Both the position numbers and the translations under genes were made by a program. From contig NZ_RYDV01000001.1 in assembly GCF_003971065.1 (NCBI RefSeq), forward strand, positions 434,001 through 498,000: DNA of 64,000 nucleotides. Direction: 5' to 3'. Below the pieces are notes generated by a model. That model had not been told where the DNA came from and made no database searches. It saw nothing but the letters and a program-made list of their open reading frames with translations. Positions 62,757 through 64,000 of this stretch are shown piece after piece (position 1 is the first letter of the stretch; each line of letters begins with the position of its first letter). Origin of the DNA: Candidimonas sp. SYP-B2681. GTDB taxonomy: Bacteria; Pseudomonadota; Gammaproteobacteria; Burkholderiales; Burkholderiaceae_B.

Positions 62757-63617
62757 CTACTTTTCTGTGATCATCCTTGCCGTGCCGGAAACACGGACCG
62801 AGCTTCCGGGTACGAAGGAGAATTCCGCACGCAAATGAGATGGACGCCCCATATCCTGCCCTTGAAGGATATCAATCCCGCCATTATGTGCCCAGCCTAT
62901 GTCGCGCAAATACCCCGCCAGGGCCGCGGCCGCGGCGCCGGTAGCCGGGTCTTCGTAAATGCCTCCCGATGCGAAAGCGTTACGGGAATGAAATCGGGTG
63001 GAGGTTTCGGCATGCATCCATGCTACGGTGGTGACGCCGAATCGCTTCATGAACTCACGACCTGCCGCCAAGTCATATTCCATGGCGCTAAGCTGTTCGC
63101 GTGTCTTTAATGCCAGAATCAAATGGTCCGCACCGGCATTGGCGCGCGCGGGCGGGATCCTCATATCGAGATCATTGGCCGAGTACCCAAATAGCGCTAA
63201 AACCTCAGCTTGAAGGTCGGTTTCCATGCCGCTGCTACGGGTTGCAGGCGACTGCAGTGCGGCGCGAATCAAATCACCAGCCTGCTGGGCCTCCACGGTA
63301 ATATCGGCATTATTGGTGGTCAGGGCGAAGATGCCATCGCCTTTTTCGCGGGCCAGCGCCGCCCCTAGCGCAATGGTGGCGTGGCCACAAAAAGGAACTT
63401 CTGATTCAGGGGAAAAATAGCGGACCCTCCACCCGTTGCCGGATTCAACGGCAAAGGCCGTTTCCGAATACCCCACCTGAGCTGCAATGCGCTGCATGAC
63501 AACGTCGTCTGGAAAGACGTCGTAGATGACAACCCCCGCGGGATTACCGCCTTGATTTCCTACGGAGAATGCGGCAATTCGTTGAACCCGGTCTGCGAGT
63601 CGGACATCGGTGTGCAT
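62757..63617 (-). CDS. PhzF-family isomerase
   Basis: 286 residues from ATG 63617 (site AGGAG); a frame from 63671 extends 18 residues further. The diaminopimelate-epimerase-like fold is seen in VQRIAAFSVGNQGGNPAGVV, the conserved Glu in QVGYSETAF, RYFSPESEVPFCGHATIALG and EDPATGAAAAALAGYLRDIG. PhzF isomerises DHHA in phenazine synthesis, but most members have unknown substrates; no phenazine genes are nearby. It precedes Mut7-C on the minus strand. Confidence 0.88.
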   Translation of the reverse strand: MHTDVRLADRVQRIAAFSVGNQGGNPAGVVIYDVFPDDVVMQRIAAQVGYSETAFAVESGNGWRVRYFSPESEVPFCGHATIALGAALAREKGDGIFALTTNNADITVEAQQAGDLIRAALQSPATRSSGMETDLQAEVLALFGYSANDLDMRIPPARANAGADHLILALKTREQLSAMEYDLAAGREFMKRFGVTTVAWMHAETSTRFHSRNAFASGGIYEDPATGAAAAALAGYLRDIGWAHNGGIDILQGQDMGRPSHLRAEFSFVPGSSVRVSGTARMITEK

Positions 63618-63688
63618 GACTGCTCCTGCTGGAAAATCGGCGAAAGGGTTGTCGATATCGCAATATAGCAAATAGGCGCCACTACAAC

Positions 63689-64000
63689 TTAGCGCACCGG
63701 CAGAAAGTTGAAGAGAAGCAGGCCTTGCATGTAATTGATGCCTACCCTGCGAAGGTTTTCGTCCAGCAAGTTGGCGACCAAGTCTAGCCTGCCCACCAAT
63801 TGGCCAAACTCCCGCTCGAAACTCAAATTCGCGATTTCACTAGATGCTTCATTGGCAAGTAGCAAAGGGTGTCCGGCCGCATTTCTTCGGGTCGCCAATA
63901 ACCATGATGCCACTTCTACGTTCCGGGCAGAATTATAGACGTGCTGAGCGTTCACGACATCGGTGGCATAGAAGCGTATTTTGCCATTATGGGCACGGAT
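63689..64000 (-). CDS. Unknown protein, 5' end outside window
   Basis: The frame is open to the window edge, so the start lies beyond base 64000; 103 residues are visible. I do not recognise the family. The visible part is helical: VYNSARNVEVASWLLATRRN, ASSEIANLSFEREFGQLVGR, LDLVANLLDENLRRVGINYM, ending QGLLLFNFLPVR. No signal or membrane segment is evident in this part. It is followed by PhzF on the same strand, 71 bases later. Confidence 0.6.
   Translation of the reverse strand: MRAHNGKIRFYATDVVNAQHVYNSARNVEVASWLLATRRNAAGHPLLLANEASSEIANLSFEREFGQLVGRLDLVANLLDENLRRVGINYMQGLLLFNFLPVR

Overview
The window reads as chromosomal DNA of a betaproteobacterium, most likely of the Alcaligenaceae (Bordetella / Achromobacter / Pusillimonas type). 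This is inferred from core gene order and from two Bug-type tripartite tricarboxylate transporter (TTT) substrate-binding proteins; no rRNA or marker gene fixes the genus. No tRNA, rRNA, CRISPR array, intact insertion sequence or integrase was recognised.

Left core (1-18.6 kb): the 3' part of comEC; a complete branched-chain 2-oxoacid dehydrogenase operon (E1 alpha, E1 beta, E2, E3) followed by an alpha/beta hydrolase; a PHP-domain nuclease and greB; then purine genes purL, guaB and guaA, with a convergent MFS gene sharing the guaB terminator. Middle accessory region (about 18.6-38.1 kb): an AraC regulator, an NTF2-like protein and a 999-residue winged-helix/ATPase/TPR regulator on the minus strand; an isochorismatase-like hydrolase, XapX, an amidohydrolase and DoxX; an alpha/beta hydrolase and a secreted NTF2-like protein in divergent orientation; then GNAT, MFS, pirin, SDR, RidA, a saccharopine-dehydrogenase-like protein, a broken prolyl oligopeptidase, a second MFS and a LysR fragment. 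This part holds duplicated promoter segments, truncated 5' gene ends and interrupted genes, as expected of DNA assembled by transfer and recombination.

Right part (38.1-64 kb): fetAB-type metal exporter; DUF72; a three-subunit membrane sugar/alcohol dehydrogenase (small Tat subunit, GMC/Fe-S flavoprotein, triheme cytochrome c); DUF4142, RidA, IclR and a Bug protein; an orphan groES with a groEL stub; a FrnE-like DsbA; L-serine dehydratase; a sugar-acid catabolic locus (hydroxypyruvate/oxo-tetronate isomerase, DUF1537 kinase and PdxA2 in one direction; Bug protein, uronate dehydrogenase, amidohydrolase and GntR in the other) around a perfect 12-bp palindrome; then DUF72, a shortened YkgJ-like protein, an SSB-like protein, SixA with an apparent CTG start, an acyltransferase, dodecin, a Mut7-C RNase, a PhzF protein and a partial unknown gene.

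The most interesting structure is in the accessory region. A 141-bp upstream element occurs at 23171 and 28422 (about 82 percent identical), and a deleted, inverted copy lies at 28115-28250, so three transcription units carry the same upstream DNA, one with the first codons of an isochorismatase gene still attached. Separately, two triplet arrays of GTAAAG boxes at 10-bp spacing lie 79-81 bp upstream of the AraC and NTF2-like genes, next to the large winged-helix regulator, suggesting a small local regulon.
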